In this document: positions 1-8,152 of the stretch, piece by piece
How the letters are laid out: each line of letters starts with the position of its first letter
Position numbering within the stretch: the first letter of the stretch is position 1
The notes under the pieces: generated by a model
Seen by the model: the letters and a program-made list of their open reading frames with translations, nothing else
Told to the model about the DNA's origin: nothing
Databases searched by the model: none
Origin: JBHJHP01 sp042219855
Lineage (GTDB): Bacteria; Bacteroidota; Bacteroidia; Bacteroidales; UBA5342
NCBI RefSeq assembly: GCF_042219855.1
Contig: NZ_JBHJHP010000005.1
Span: forward strand, 417,472-481,471
Reading direction: 5' to 3'
DNA: 64,000 nucleotides
Translations under genes and position numbers: made by a program

Positions 1-1
1 C

Positions 2-2581
2 GGGAAAAGCAGGAATTTTGAACGCATTTTTGTCTGGAACGGCGACAGCAAGATATTCCTTGCCATGTCCAAGTATGTAGAAGATAAAATCAATGCTTCT
101 GCGGATACGGTTATAGGTAATGTTCGGATCATTCTTCTTGTAGAAGATTCAGTGCGGTATTACTCGCGCTATCTTCCTCTGCTGTATTCCATTGTAATGA
201 AGCAGACCCAGGAGATTATCCACGAGCATACTGTTGATGAGTTGCATAAAATTCTTAAAATGCGCGCCAGACCCAAAATTTTACTGGCTACATCGTATGA
301 AGAAGCAATACAGGTTGTAAATAAGTATACAGAGAATCTGCTCTGTGTTATTTCTGACGTTTCCTTCAATAAAAACGGAATTCCTTCACAGTATTCCGGG
401 GTTGATCTGTTAAATTATGTCCGTGACAAAGTAGAAATCCCATTGTTAATGCAGTCCTCAAATCTTAAAAACAGAGCAAAAGCAGATAAACTGGGGGTAG
501 AGTTTATTCACAAGGAATCAGAAAGTCTGGCTCATGATATACAACACTTTTTAATGTCGCGATGCGGATTTGGTGATTTTGTATTTAAAGATATTGATGG
601 TAATCCGATTGATAAAGCCACAAACTTAAAAGAATTTCAGAAGAAGCTTTCTCAGATTCCAAATGAATCCTTGCTTTATCATGGAAGCAGAAACGGATTT
701 TCAACCTGGTTGATGGCACGTGGTGAAATTAATCTGGCAAGAAAACTACGTCCTGTTGATATCACTGATTTCACTTCTGTTGATGAACTGAGGGAAGCAG
801 TCATTAATGCATTCGAAAATGTTAGATTAACACGATTACGCGGACGCATTGTGAGATTTGACCCAAGTCATATCAATACGCGTCGCTATGTCTTAAGGCT
901 CGGAAATGGCTCCTTTGGGGGAAAAGGACGTGGTATTGCTTTCCTTTCAGACTTTATTGAAAATATAAGTTTTGAGAAGCTTATACCCGGAATCCATATT
1001 TCAGTGCCATCAACTGCAATTATCGGGGTTGAGGAATTTGAATTTTTTATCGAAAAGAACAATTTATCCGATACAGTTTACGGTGAAACTGATATTGATT
1101 ATGAATCTGTTAAAACCAGTTTCCTGCAAAGTGAATTGTCTCCTGATTTAAAAGAGATCTTATTTGAGTATGTTCTTAATTCTACCAAACCATTGGCAAT
1201 AAGATCCTCAGGATTATTTGAAGATTCATTCATGCAGCCTTTCTCAGGCGTATACAATACCTTTCTTCTTCCAAATGATCACAAAGATGTGACCGTCCGT
1301 TTTAACCAGCTTCAGAGCGCTGTAAAACTCGTATACGCTTCCATTTTCAGCGATTCTTCCAGAAACTATTTTAATGCCGTCAACTATAAAATCGAAGAAG
1401 AAAAGATGGCTGTAATTATTCAGGAGGTTATAGGCAATAAACATGAGGAATACTTTTATTCCGATATGAGCGGCGTAGCACAGTCATATAATTATTATCC
1501 TTTTGCATATATGGAACCGGACGATGGCTTTTCTGTTGCTGCAGTTGGACTTGGTATGTATGTGGTCGGTGGTGAAAAATCGCACCGTTTCTGTCCAAAA
1601 TATCCTAAACTGGAACTTAAAGCCTTAAGCGATCAGATTAAGGACTCTCAGACATATTTTTATGCTGTCAGGTTAAACAACGGAAAGCCTGAAACACTGA
1701 AGGTAGAAAGTGAAAATCAGTTTATTGAGAAACTAACTATTTCTACTGCAGAAAAAGACGGCATCCTGGCAAATTGTGCTGAAGTTTATGATTATCAGAA
1801 TGAGAGACTGGAACATGATTTTGACAAGAAGGGACCACGCGTGGTGAATTTTGCCAATATCCTGCTTTACGATAAATTTCCGCTGGCCAGTGCCATAGAA
1901 ATTCTTTTACAACTCTGCTCCGAGGCCATGGGATCACCGGTAGAACTGGAATATGTGGTTGATTTTGGCACTGAACCGGATAGGAAGCCAACACTGTTCC
2001 TGGTTCAGATAAAACCACTTATTCAGAAAGAACTGGATGTCGATATAAATGAAGAGGTTTTTGACGAGTCCAATGCTCTGCTCATTGCATCAAAAGGTAT
2101 GGGTAATGGCATATTCAGTGATGTGTGCGATGTGATTCTGATGAAGACCGAGAAATTTGACAGAACCAAAACTGAGGAAATGGCAGCCGATGTTAAAGTG
2201 CTGAACCGCCAGCTGGCTAATGAGGAAAGGGAGTACGTTTTGATAGGCCCGGGAAGATGGGGAACAAGGGACAAATACACCGGAATTCCTGTATTATGGT
2301 CACACATTTCCAAAGCCCGTGTAATTATAGAAGTGGGATTAAAGGACTTTCCTCTTGATGCTTCTCTTGGCTCTCACTTTTTCCACAATGTAACATCAAT
2401 GAATGTTGGGTATTTTTCTGTACCATATAACTCACATGAGAATTATATGAATACTGAAATGCTGGATAAAGGTGAAGTTATATCAGAAACAAACTATTTC
2501 AGACATATAAGGTTTAATAAACCCCTGCAGATTATTCTGGATGGTAAAAAAAGAAAAGCCGTTATTGTGGTCAAAGAATAA
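2..2581 (+). CDS. Receiver-domain / PEP-pyruvate-binding (PPDK_N) fusion protein, 5' end outside window
   Basis: The reading frame is open from base 2 to a TAA at 2579-2581, so the true start lies left of the window; the in-frame ATG at 65 sits inside conserved-looking sequence and is not a likely start. Counting from that ATG, residues 20-160 form a response-regulator-like receiver: acidic pair E27-D28, possible phospho-acceptor D98, S131 at the Thr/Ser position and K150 at the conserved Lys. From about residue 275 an ATP-grasp PEP/pyruvate-binding domain follows (GSFGGKGRG, LAIRSSGLFEDS), and near the end comes the motif GPGRWGTRD. I see no phosphohistidine swivelling domain and no PEP-binding barrel, so it is not a complete PEP synthase or pyruvate phosphate dikinase. 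Similar ~1000-residue proteins occur in Bacteroidota without a settled function. It converges on the SPOR gene and shares a terminator hairpin with it. Confidence 0.85.
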   Translation, partial: GKSRNFERIFVWNGDSKIFLAMSKYVEDKINASADTVIGNVRIILLVEDSVRYYSRYLPLLYSIVMKQTQEIIHEHTVDELHKILKMRARPKILLATSYEEAIQVVNKYTENLLCVISDVSFNKNGIPSQYSGVDLLNYVRDKVEIPLLMQSSNLKNRAKADKLGVEFIHKESESLAHDIQHFLMSRCGFGDFVFKDIDGNPIDKATNLKEFQKKLSQIPNESLLYHGSRNGFSTWLMARGEINLARKLRPVDITDFTSVDELREAVINAFENVRLTRLRGRIVRFDPSHINTRRYVLRLGNGSFGGKGRGIAFLSDFIENISFEKLIPGIHISVPSTAIIGVEEFEFFIEKNNLSDTVYGETDIDYESVKTSFLQSELSPDLKEILFEYVLNSTKPLAIRSSGLFEDSFMQPFSGVYNTFLLPNDHKDVTVRFNQLQSAVKLVYASIFSDSSRNYFNAVNYKIEEEKMAVIIQEVIGNKHEEYFYSDMSGVAQSYNYYPFAYMEPDDGFSVAAVGLGMYVVGGEKSHRFCPKYPKLELKALSDQIKDSQTYFYAVRLNNGKPETLKVESENQFIEKLTISTAEKDGILANCAEVYDYQNERLEHDFDKKGPRVVNFANILLYDKFPLASAIEILLQLCSEAMGSPVELEYVVDFGTEPDRKPTLFLVQIKPLIQKELDVDINEEVFDESNALLIASKGMGNGIFSDVCDVILMKTEKFDRTKTEEMAADVKVLNRQLANEEREYVLIGPGRWGTRDKYTGIPVLWSHISKARVIIEVGLKDFPLDASLGSHFFHNVTSMNVGYFSVPYNSHENYMNTEMLDKGEVISETNYFRHIRFNKPLQIILDGKKRKAVIVVKE

Positions 2582-2588
2582 CGGCTTT
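2555..2588 (-). terminator. Intrinsic terminator of the SPOR gene, inside the 3' end of the convergent gene
   Basis: Perfect 12-bp stem (AAAGCCGTTATT with AATAACGGCTTT) and 10-base loop. On the minus strand the stem is followed by a T-rich run (bases 2543-2554), so it terminates the SPOR gene. It overlaps the last codons and stop of the plus-strand gene, so in the other direction it is only a weak terminator with no clean T-run. Confidence 0.75.
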
Positions 2589-2602
2589 CGGGTACTGATT
2601 TT

Positions 2603-2962
2603 CTATTTCTTTATGAGCAACCAGACATCCTTATGTTCAGGATACATCTCCATTATTGATGCGATCCTGTTGCGGGCATCTTTCTCAAAATCAGATGAGT
2701 ATACCGCAACACGGTAATAACCGAGTTCACTCTTCAGGATGACAGGTGTTGTGAATCCCTTACTGCTAATCTGCTCTACATAATTGTTGGCATTCTTCAG
2801 GTTTTCAAAACTACCCAGAATGACATAGTATTTGTATGAAATATCATTTGGTGATGCATTGACAACAGAAACAGCTTCCTCCTTCACAACAAATTTCTGG
2901 GTTTTACAGGATGTAACAGATAATACTGCAACAATTAATAAAAGAAAAATATTCCTCATCAT
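2603..2962 (-). CDS. SPOR-domain lipoprotein
   Basis: 119 residues. The N-terminus is a lipoprotein signal with a lipobox ending in Cys19 (SVTSC), so the mature protein should be lipid-anchored in the envelope. Residues 43-119 resemble a SPOR repeat domain (YYVILGSF near the start, YYRVAVYSS in the middle), a fold that binds denuded septal peptidoglycan glycans in characterised proteins. A small lipid-anchored SPOR protein fits a role at division sites, but that is inference. It stands alone: infB upstream ends in its own terminator and the convergent gene lies downstream. ATG-ATG gives two adjacent starts; the first is used here. Confidence 0.8.
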   Translation of the reverse strand: MMRNIFLLLIVAVLSVTSCKTQKFVVKEEAVSVVNASPNDISYKYYVILGSFENLKNANNYVEQISSKGFTTPVILKSELGYYRVAVYSSDFEKDARNRIASIMEMYPEHKDVWLLIKK

Positions 2963-3002
2963 ATCAATTTTGGATTAAACGATTTGGCTTACAATGATAC
3001 TC

Positions 3003-3042
3003 AAAAAAAAATAACGCATTAAATGTTAATACGTTATTTTTT
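3003..3042 (-). terminator. Terminator after infB
   Basis: A-rich hairpin: AAAAATAACG (3007-3016) pairs with CGTTATTTTT (3032-3041), with an inner ATTAA/TTAAT stem and one mismatch. It lies 20 bases beyond the infB stop and ends in a T-run on the minus strand. Confidence 0.7.
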
Positions 3043-3062
3043 AATAAATATTGTGTTAGTAA

Positions 3063-5969
3063 TTATAGCGTCTTTTTAACCTCTACCTCTTTATATCCTT
3101 CAATAATATCTCCGACTTTTATGTCATTGAAATTTTGAATATTAAGACCACATTCGTAACCGGAAGCCACCTCTTTGACGTCATCTTTAAATCGCTTAAG
3201 TGATCCCAGTTCACCGGTATATATTACAATACCGTCCCTGATCAGCCTGACTTTGGAGTTTCTGTTAAGTTTTCCTTCTTTCACCATACAACCGGCTACC
3301 GTTCCAACCTTAGTAATTTTAAAGGTCTCACGAACTTCGAGAGTTGCCACAATCTCTTCTTTAATATCCGGTGACAACATACCTTCCATCGCGTCTTTCA
3401 CTTCATTGATGGCATCATATATAATAGAGTATAAACGGATATCAATCTCTTCTTTCTCTGCCAGTTTACGGGCACTCATCGATGGTCTTACCTGGAAACC
3501 GATAACAATGGCATTTGATGCTGCAGCCAGCAGAATGTCGGCTTCTGAAATCTGTCCTACAGCTTTATGTTTAATGTTAACCTGTATTTCCTCTGTCGAC
3601 AGTTTCAACAATGCATCAGATAATGCCTCGATTGAACCATCCACGTCACCTTTAACAATAACATTTAATTCCTGGAAATTACCTATGGCGATACGGCGAC
3701 CAATTTCATCAAGCGTGATATGTTTTTGCGTACGAAGTCCCTGCTCACGTTGTAACTGCTCACGTTTAGTTGCAATATCACGGGCTTCTTTTTCCGAAGC
3801 AAGCACATTGAAATCGTCACCAGCCTGAGGCGCACCATTTAATCCCAGTATCAATACCGGTTCAGCCGGTCCGGCTTCTTTTACACGCTGATTCCTTTCA
3901 TTAAACATCGCCTTTACGTGTCCATGATAGGCACCGGATACGATCACATCACCAATACGTAATGTTCCGTTTGCCACCAATACGGTCGCAATATAACCAC
4001 GTCCTTTGTCTAATGATGATTCCACCACAGAACCAGAGGCATGTTTTTGCGGATTTGCCTTTAGATCAAGTAATTCGGCTTCCAGCAAAACCTTTTCAAG
4101 AAGTTCTGTGACATTTAATCCCTGCTTTGCCGAAATATCCTGTGACTGATATTTACCACCCCATTCTTCAACGAGGTAGTTCATATTTGCCAGTGCTTCT
4201 TTAATTTTTTCAGGATTTGCACCCGGTTTATCAATTTTATTGATCGCAAAAACGATGGGTACACCAGCAGCTGCAGCATGGTTAATAGCTTCTACTGTCT
4301 GTGGCATAACGTCATCATCAGCCGCAACAATAATAATTGCAATATCTGTAACCCTTGCACCCCTTGCACGCATGGCAGTAAATGCCTCATGACCCGGTGT
4401 ATCAAGGAACGTAATCTTTCTTCCGTCTTCGAGTGAAACACTGTAAGCACCGATATGCTGTGTTATACCACCTGCTTCTCCCTCAATAACATTCGATTTT
4501 CTTATGTAGTCAAGCAAGGATGTTTTACCGTGGTCAACATGACCCATAACAGTTACAATCGGAGGTCTTGGTGTATCATCTTCCAGATCTTCATCTGCTG
4601 TTTCTATGGCTTCCAGTACATCAGCACTGACAAACTCTACCTTATAACCGAACTCATCAGCCACAATGGTAATCGTTTCTGCATCAAGCCTCTGATTGAT
4701 GGATACAAATAACCCCAGACTCATACAGGTGCTGATAACATTAGTTGGCGGCACATTCATCATATTTGCCAGGTCGCTGACCGTCACAAATTCTGTCAGC
4801 TTAAGAATATTCTTCTGCTCTTCCTGACGGGCGAGGTCCTGCTGATGCTTTTCTGATACCGCATCCCTTTTGTCCCTCCTGTATTTTGCACCTTTCGATT
4901 TACCCTTATTGGTTAATCGTGCCAGTGTATCTTTAATCTGCTTCTGTACGTCTTCCTCACTAATTTCAGGCTTGTATGATTTTTTGCCGCCCTTAACAGG
5001 TTTCTTTTTACTTCCCGGTTTGGCGTCCCTGTACGCATGGCTACCAAGGTTGACTTTTTCTTTATCCTTAATGATTCTTTTACGCTTTTTCTTTTCGCCG
5101 CTATCATCATCATTATAGGTACTGCCACCTTGTTTTTTATCCTGCTTTACATTACCCTTGGATTCTGTACGTTCCTGATTTACACGCTCTTTCTTCTGGT
5201 TTTTCTGTTTTTCCCTTTCAAGGCGTTCTTTCTTTTTTTCTTCCTTGCTCTTCTTAGCAGGCCTTGTCTTCTGATTGATCGTAGACAGGTCTATCTTATC
5301 AACCACCTTAATTTTCTGTTCTATCTTAACATCAGATGGTTTAAAAACTTCTTCTTCAGTCTCCGCTTCTTCTGCTTCCTCTTTTTCAGGTGCTTCCGCC
5401 TCAGGAACGGTTTCAACTACCTCTTCTTCTGCCTTCTGCTCTTCCGGCTCATCCGAAACCTCTTCCACAGCCTCTTCAGGAACTTCTTCCTCTTTTTCCT
5501 CAGCCTGTACCACCGGTTCTGTTTCCTCTGTTTCTTCGGCTTCTTCTTCCACGACCTCTGGTTCCGGTTCTGGCTCCGGCTCTTCCTGCGGTTTTGCTTT
5601 TTTCTTTTTACCTATGGAATCCAGATCAATTTTATCAACAATCTTAAATGAAGGTCTTTCATCTTCCGGTACTACTGTTGGAATTTCCTCCTCTTCCTCT
5701 GTTGAAACATTTTCATGAGGACCATCCTGTAAAGTTATAGTTGCTTTATTTTTTTCCTTATTATGACGTTGTTCACTGACTTTATCAGACTCTTTTTTGG
5801 CTGACAAATCAGAGCTGAATTCTCGTCGGAGGACTTCATAAATATCGTCATTAACCTTTGTATTAGGGTTATTTTCAACATCATCATACCCTTTTTTATG
5901 CAGAAATTCAACCATCGTTGAAATTCCAACATTAAATTCTCTAGCAATTTTATTTAACCTTACAGCCAT
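3063..5969 (-). CDS. infB: Translation initiation factor IF-2
   Basis: GTPase that delivers initiator fMet-tRNA to the 30S subunit and promotes subunit joining. From the ATG at 5969 it is 968 residues: an N-terminal IF2_N helical module (residues 1-52), a long low-complexity linker first rich in Glu/Pro and then in Lys/Arg (about 90-350), a second IF2_N-like module before residue 440, the G domain with GHVDHGKT at about 476 plus DTPGHEAF and NKID, then the EF-Tu-like and C-terminal tRNA-binding domains. The linker carries a repeated KIVDKIDLDSI / KVVDKIDLSTI motif, typical of Bacteroidota IF-2. A TTG two codons upstream (5975) is in frame, but the ATG is preferred. Last gene of rimP-nusA-infB, 49 bases after nusA. 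Confidence 0.97.
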   Translation of the reverse strand: MAVRLNKIAREFNVGISTMVEFLHKKGYDDVENNPNTKVNDDIYEVLRREFSSDLSAKKESDKVSEQRHNKEKNKATITLQDGPHENVSTEEEEEIPTVVPEDERPSFKIVDKIDLDSIGKKKKAKPQEEPEPEPEPEVVEEEAEETEETEPVVQAEEKEEEVPEEAVEEVSDEPEEQKAEEEVVETVPEAEAPEKEEAEEAETEEEVFKPSDVKIEQKIKVVDKIDLSTINQKTRPAKKSKEEKKKERLEREKQKNQKKERVNQERTESKGNVKQDKKQGGSTYNDDDSGEKKKRKRIIKDKEKVNLGSHAYRDAKPGSKKKPVKGGKKSYKPEISEEDVQKQIKDTLARLTNKGKSKGAKYRRDKRDAVSEKHQQDLARQEEQKNILKLTEFVTVSDLANMMNVPPTNVISTCMSLGLFVSINQRLDAETITIVADEFGYKVEFVSADVLEAIETADEDLEDDTPRPPIVTVMGHVDHGKTSLLDYIRKSNVIEGEAGGITQHIGAYSVSLEDGRKITFLDTPGHEAFTAMRARGARVTDIAIIIVAADDDVMPQTVEAINHAAAAGVPIVFAINKIDKPGANPEKIKEALANMNYLVEEWGGKYQSQDISAKQGLNVTELLEKVLLEAELLDLKANPQKHASGSVVESSLDKGRGYIATVLVANGTLRIGDVIVSGAYHGHVKAMFNERNQRVKEAGPAEPVLILGLNGAPQAGDDFNVLASEKEARDIATKREQLQREQGLRTQKHITLDEIGRRIAIGNFQELNVIVKGDVDGSIEALSDALLKLSTEEIQVNIKHKAVGQISEADILLAAASNAIVIGFQVRPSMSARKLAEKEEIDIRLYSIIYDAINEVKDAMEGMLSPDIKEEIVATLEVRETFKITKVGTVAGCMVKEGKLNRNSKVRLIRDGIVIYTGELGSLKRFKDDVKEVASGYECGLNIQNFNDIKVGDIIEGYKEVEVKKTL

Positions 5970-6018
5970 AAGCAAATACGCCTAAATTTTATTGTTTGTA
6001 AACCCGAATCTGGTTTTG

Positions 6019-7257
6019 TTATTCAAATTCTGATTTTAATATTTTGAGAACATCTGCAATTGTTTCTTCTTCAAGGTCAGTCCGTTTTACAAGCTCTTCA
6101 AATGATAATTCCAATACATTCTTCGCTGTATCACATCCGATTGCCTTCAGTTCATCAATTACCCATTCTTCTATTTCATCTGAAAATTCGTCCAGAGTAA
6201 CATCTTCTTCATCAACTGAATCAACTTCTCTGTACACATCTATATCATAACCTGTCAGCTGACTTGCCAGTTTAATATTCAAACCACCTTTCCCTATAGC
6301 AAGAGACACTTCATCCGGTCTGAGATACACTTCAGCTCTCATGGTTTCATCATCAAACTTTATTGATGAAATTTTAGCAGGACTCAAAGCCCTGGAAATA
6401 AACAACGATGTATTATTGGTAAAATTAATGACATCGATATTTTCATTCCGTAATTCACGTACAATACCATGAATCCTGGCTCCCTTCATACCCACACAGG
6501 CACCAACCGGGTCAATCCTTTCATCATAAGACTCCACTGCCACTTTTGCCCTTTCTCCGGGAATACGGACGATCTTTTTGATCGTGATCAGACCATCAAA
6601 AATTTCCGGCACCTCAAGTTCAAACAACCTTTCCAGGAATACCGGCGATGTTCTTGAAAGGATGATGATGGGTGTATTGTTGCGCATTTCCACTTTTGCA
6701 ACAACAGCCCGTACTGCATCTCCTTTTCTGAAATAGTCTGAAGGAATCTGTTCGGATTTTGGCAAGATCAGTTCATTCCCTTCATCGTCAAGCAAAAGTA
6801 TCTCTTTTTTCCATACCTGATACACTTCTGCAGTAACAATATCACCTACTCTTTCCTTATACTTTCCGTACAAATTGTCTTTTTCCAATTCAAGAATCAG
6901 CGATGCCAGACTCTGCCTCAGATTTAAAATTGCACGGCGACCAAAATCAATCAGTTTAACCTCATCGGTTGCTTCTTCACCCACTTCATAATCCTCGTCA
7001 ATTTTTTTTGCATCCGACAACGATATCTGAAGGTTAGGATTTTCTACTTTACCATCCTCAACCACTTCCCTGTTTCTCCAGATTTCAAAGTCACCTTTAT
7101 CAGGATTAATAATGATATCGAAATTTTCATCCGTGTCAAAAAGCTTTCTGAGTGCACTTCTGAAAGCATCCTCGAGCACACTTGTCATCGTTGCCCGGTC
7201 AATATTCTTTAATTCTTTAAACTCAGAAAATGTATCAATAAGATTAATATTGTCCAT
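6019..7257 (-). CDS. nusA: Transcription termination/antitermination factor NusA
   Basis: 412 residues. Layout matches NusA: N-terminal RNA-polymerase-binding domain (about 1-125), S1 domain (about 130-200), then two KH RNA-binding domains, seen in VGACVGMKGARI and IGKGGLNIKLASQLTGY. A short acidic C-terminal region of about 65 residues replaces the two AR repeats of E. coli NusA. It binds RNA polymerase and nascent RNA and tunes pausing, termination and antitermination. It follows rimP by 8 bases and precedes infB, the standard bacterial operon order, so it should share the rimP promoter. Confidence 0.96.
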   Translation of the reverse strand: MDNINLIDTFSEFKELKNIDRATMTSVLEDAFRSALRKLFDTDENFDIIINPDKGDFEIWRNREVVEDGKVENPNLQISLSDAKKIDEDYEVGEEATDEVKLIDFGRRAILNLRQSLASLILELEKDNLYGKYKERVGDIVTAEVYQVWKKEILLLDDEGNELILPKSEQIPSDYFRKGDAVRAVVAKVEMRNNTPIIILSRTSPVFLERLFELEVPEIFDGLITIKKIVRIPGERAKVAVESYDERIDPVGACVGMKGARIHGIVRELRNENIDVINFTNNTSLFISRALSPAKISSIKFDDETMRAEVYLRPDEVSLAIGKGGLNIKLASQLTGYDIDVYREVDSVDEEDVTLDEFSDEIEEWVIDELKAIGCDTAKNVLELSFEELVKRTDLEEETIADVLKILKSEFE

Positions 7258-7265
7258 CTTATATT

Positions 7266-7733
7266 CTATTTAAACTTTATAACTACTTCAGTTTTTGCAA
7301 TTTCATTAAATGACAGTTTATGAACCACCGTAACAAGCTCTTTCTTTTTTCTGCCTTCTACTGCAGTTTTTTCGGTTGTCTGAAGTTCAATGCCATCATC
7401 ATCCACACTTTTAAGTACGCCCGTTAAAGGCTTTCCACCTACAGGAGTTACAGTAACATCCTTGCCAATGTTCTTTTTGTATTGTCTGAACACTTTAAAT
7501 GGCTGACTCAGGCCTGCCGATGAAACTTCCAGATCAAAATCATCATTCTCCCTGTCAAGCTGTCCTTCAATCAGCCTGCTCACTTCAACACAATAATCAA
7601 TATCCACCCCGGTATCAGAATCGATGTGCAACGTAATTTTATTGGATGCTGTCACATTTAAATCTACAATAAACACATCATCCTGATCAAGTTTCTCAGA
7701 TATTATATCTTCTACCTGTTCCTTTGTTATCAT
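7266..7733 (-). CDS. rimP: Ribosome maturation factor RimP
   Basis: 155 residues with the two RimP domains: an N-terminal alpha/beta domain (to about residue 80, including EVSSAGLSQPF) and a C-terminal SH3-like barrel (about 85-155). It assists 30S subunit assembly. First gene of the rimP-nusA-infB operon; a good promoter and a palindromic leader element lie just upstream. The protein is weakly conserved in general, and the call rests on the motif above plus the operon context. Confidence 0.92.
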   Translation of the reverse strand: MITKEQVEDIISEKLDQDDVFIVDLNVTASNKITLHIDSDTGVDIDYCVEVSRLIEGQLDRENDDFDLEVSSAGLSQPFKVFRQYKKNIGKDVTVTPVGGKPLTGVLKSVDDDGIELQTTEKTAVEGRKKKELVTVVHKLSFNEIAKTEVVIKFK

Positions 7734-7751
7734 CTCAATTCAGTAATAAAA

Positions 7752-7772
7752 TAGGGGACAACTTGTCCCCTA
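7752..7772 (-). promoter_or_regulatory. Perfect palindrome in the rimP leader
   Basis: Arms TAGGGGACAA and TTGTCCCCTA around a single central C, 18 bases before the rimP ATG and downstream of its predicted start site. As RNA it would fold into an 8-bp hairpin directly before the start codon; as DNA it could be a dimeric-repressor site. A TATTTTATTA run follows it on the minus strand, so weak attenuation is also possible. Confidence 0.5.
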
Positions 7773-7791
7773 CTCAGATCACATTGCGGCG

Positions 7792-7823
7792 CAAAATTAA
7801 ACATAAAAGTTTACTTTTCAAAA
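7792..7823 (-). promoter_or_regulatory. Bacteroidota-type promoter of rimP-nusA-infB
   Basis: Read on the minus strand: TTTTG (7819-7823), 19-base spacer, TAATTTTG (7792-7799). This matches the TTTG-N19-21-TAnnTTTG consensus. The start site should fall near 7785, giving a leader of about 50 bases. Confidence 0.7.
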
Positions 7824-8035
7824 TATTAAAACGTAATATTACAGGGGTCTGAGCTGGTAAAAATCCTTAAAAAAATAACTTACACAACAGCACATTATTC
7901 CATTCAATTTATGATGGAGTTCAAACGACAAAATCCCTGAATTTTGCCAATAAAAAACGACTGAAAACCGGAATAAAAAAACATATAAGTATTTATAATT
8001 CAATTAAACAGCTTAACAAAGATTAACGTAGATGG

Positions 8036-8068
8036 TTTGGTGTATGTTTTAAAATTGTCATAATTTTG
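8036..8068 (+). promoter_or_regulatory. Plus-strand promoter in the rimP-gltA gap
   Basis: TTTG (8036-8039), 21-base spacer, TAATTTTG (8061-8068): a full match to the Bacteroidota promoter, pointing away from rimP and into a region with no plus-strand gene. Confidence 0.6.
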
Positions 8069-8074
8069 AAACCT

Positions 8075-8148
8075 ACAAAACAGGTAGATTTTTTCATAGT
8101 TAAGGTTTAGGTTAAATGGGTAAAAGGGTGGCGCTCGCCACCCTTTTT
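8075..8148 (+). ncRNA. Candidate small RNA A
   Basis: About 74 bases between a consensus promoter (8036-8068) and a strong terminator hairpin (8122-8147), with no reading frame of useful length. The gene-free stretch 7734-8152 otherwise holds only the rimP promoter and leader and AT-rich sequence. The terminator is also used by gltA from the opposite side, so the promoter is the main specific evidence. No RNA family recognised. Confidence 0.4.
8122..8147 (-). terminator. Bidirectional terminator, gltA / candidate RNA A
   Basis: AAAAGGGTGGCG pairs with CGCCACCCTTTT (12 bp as written, CT at the apex, in practice a 4-base loop). It lies 5 bases after the gltA stop on the minus strand and has a TTTTT run on the plus strand. 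Confidence 0.85.
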
Positions 8149-8152
8149 CATT

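Noticed and set aside
5037..5718. Long plus-strand reading frames of up to 204 residues opposite the infB linker
   Set aside because: They are antisense shadows of a low-complexity Glu/Lys/Pro-coding stretch (Ser/Phe/Leu-rich translations), without promoter or family resemblance; infB is certain on the other strand.
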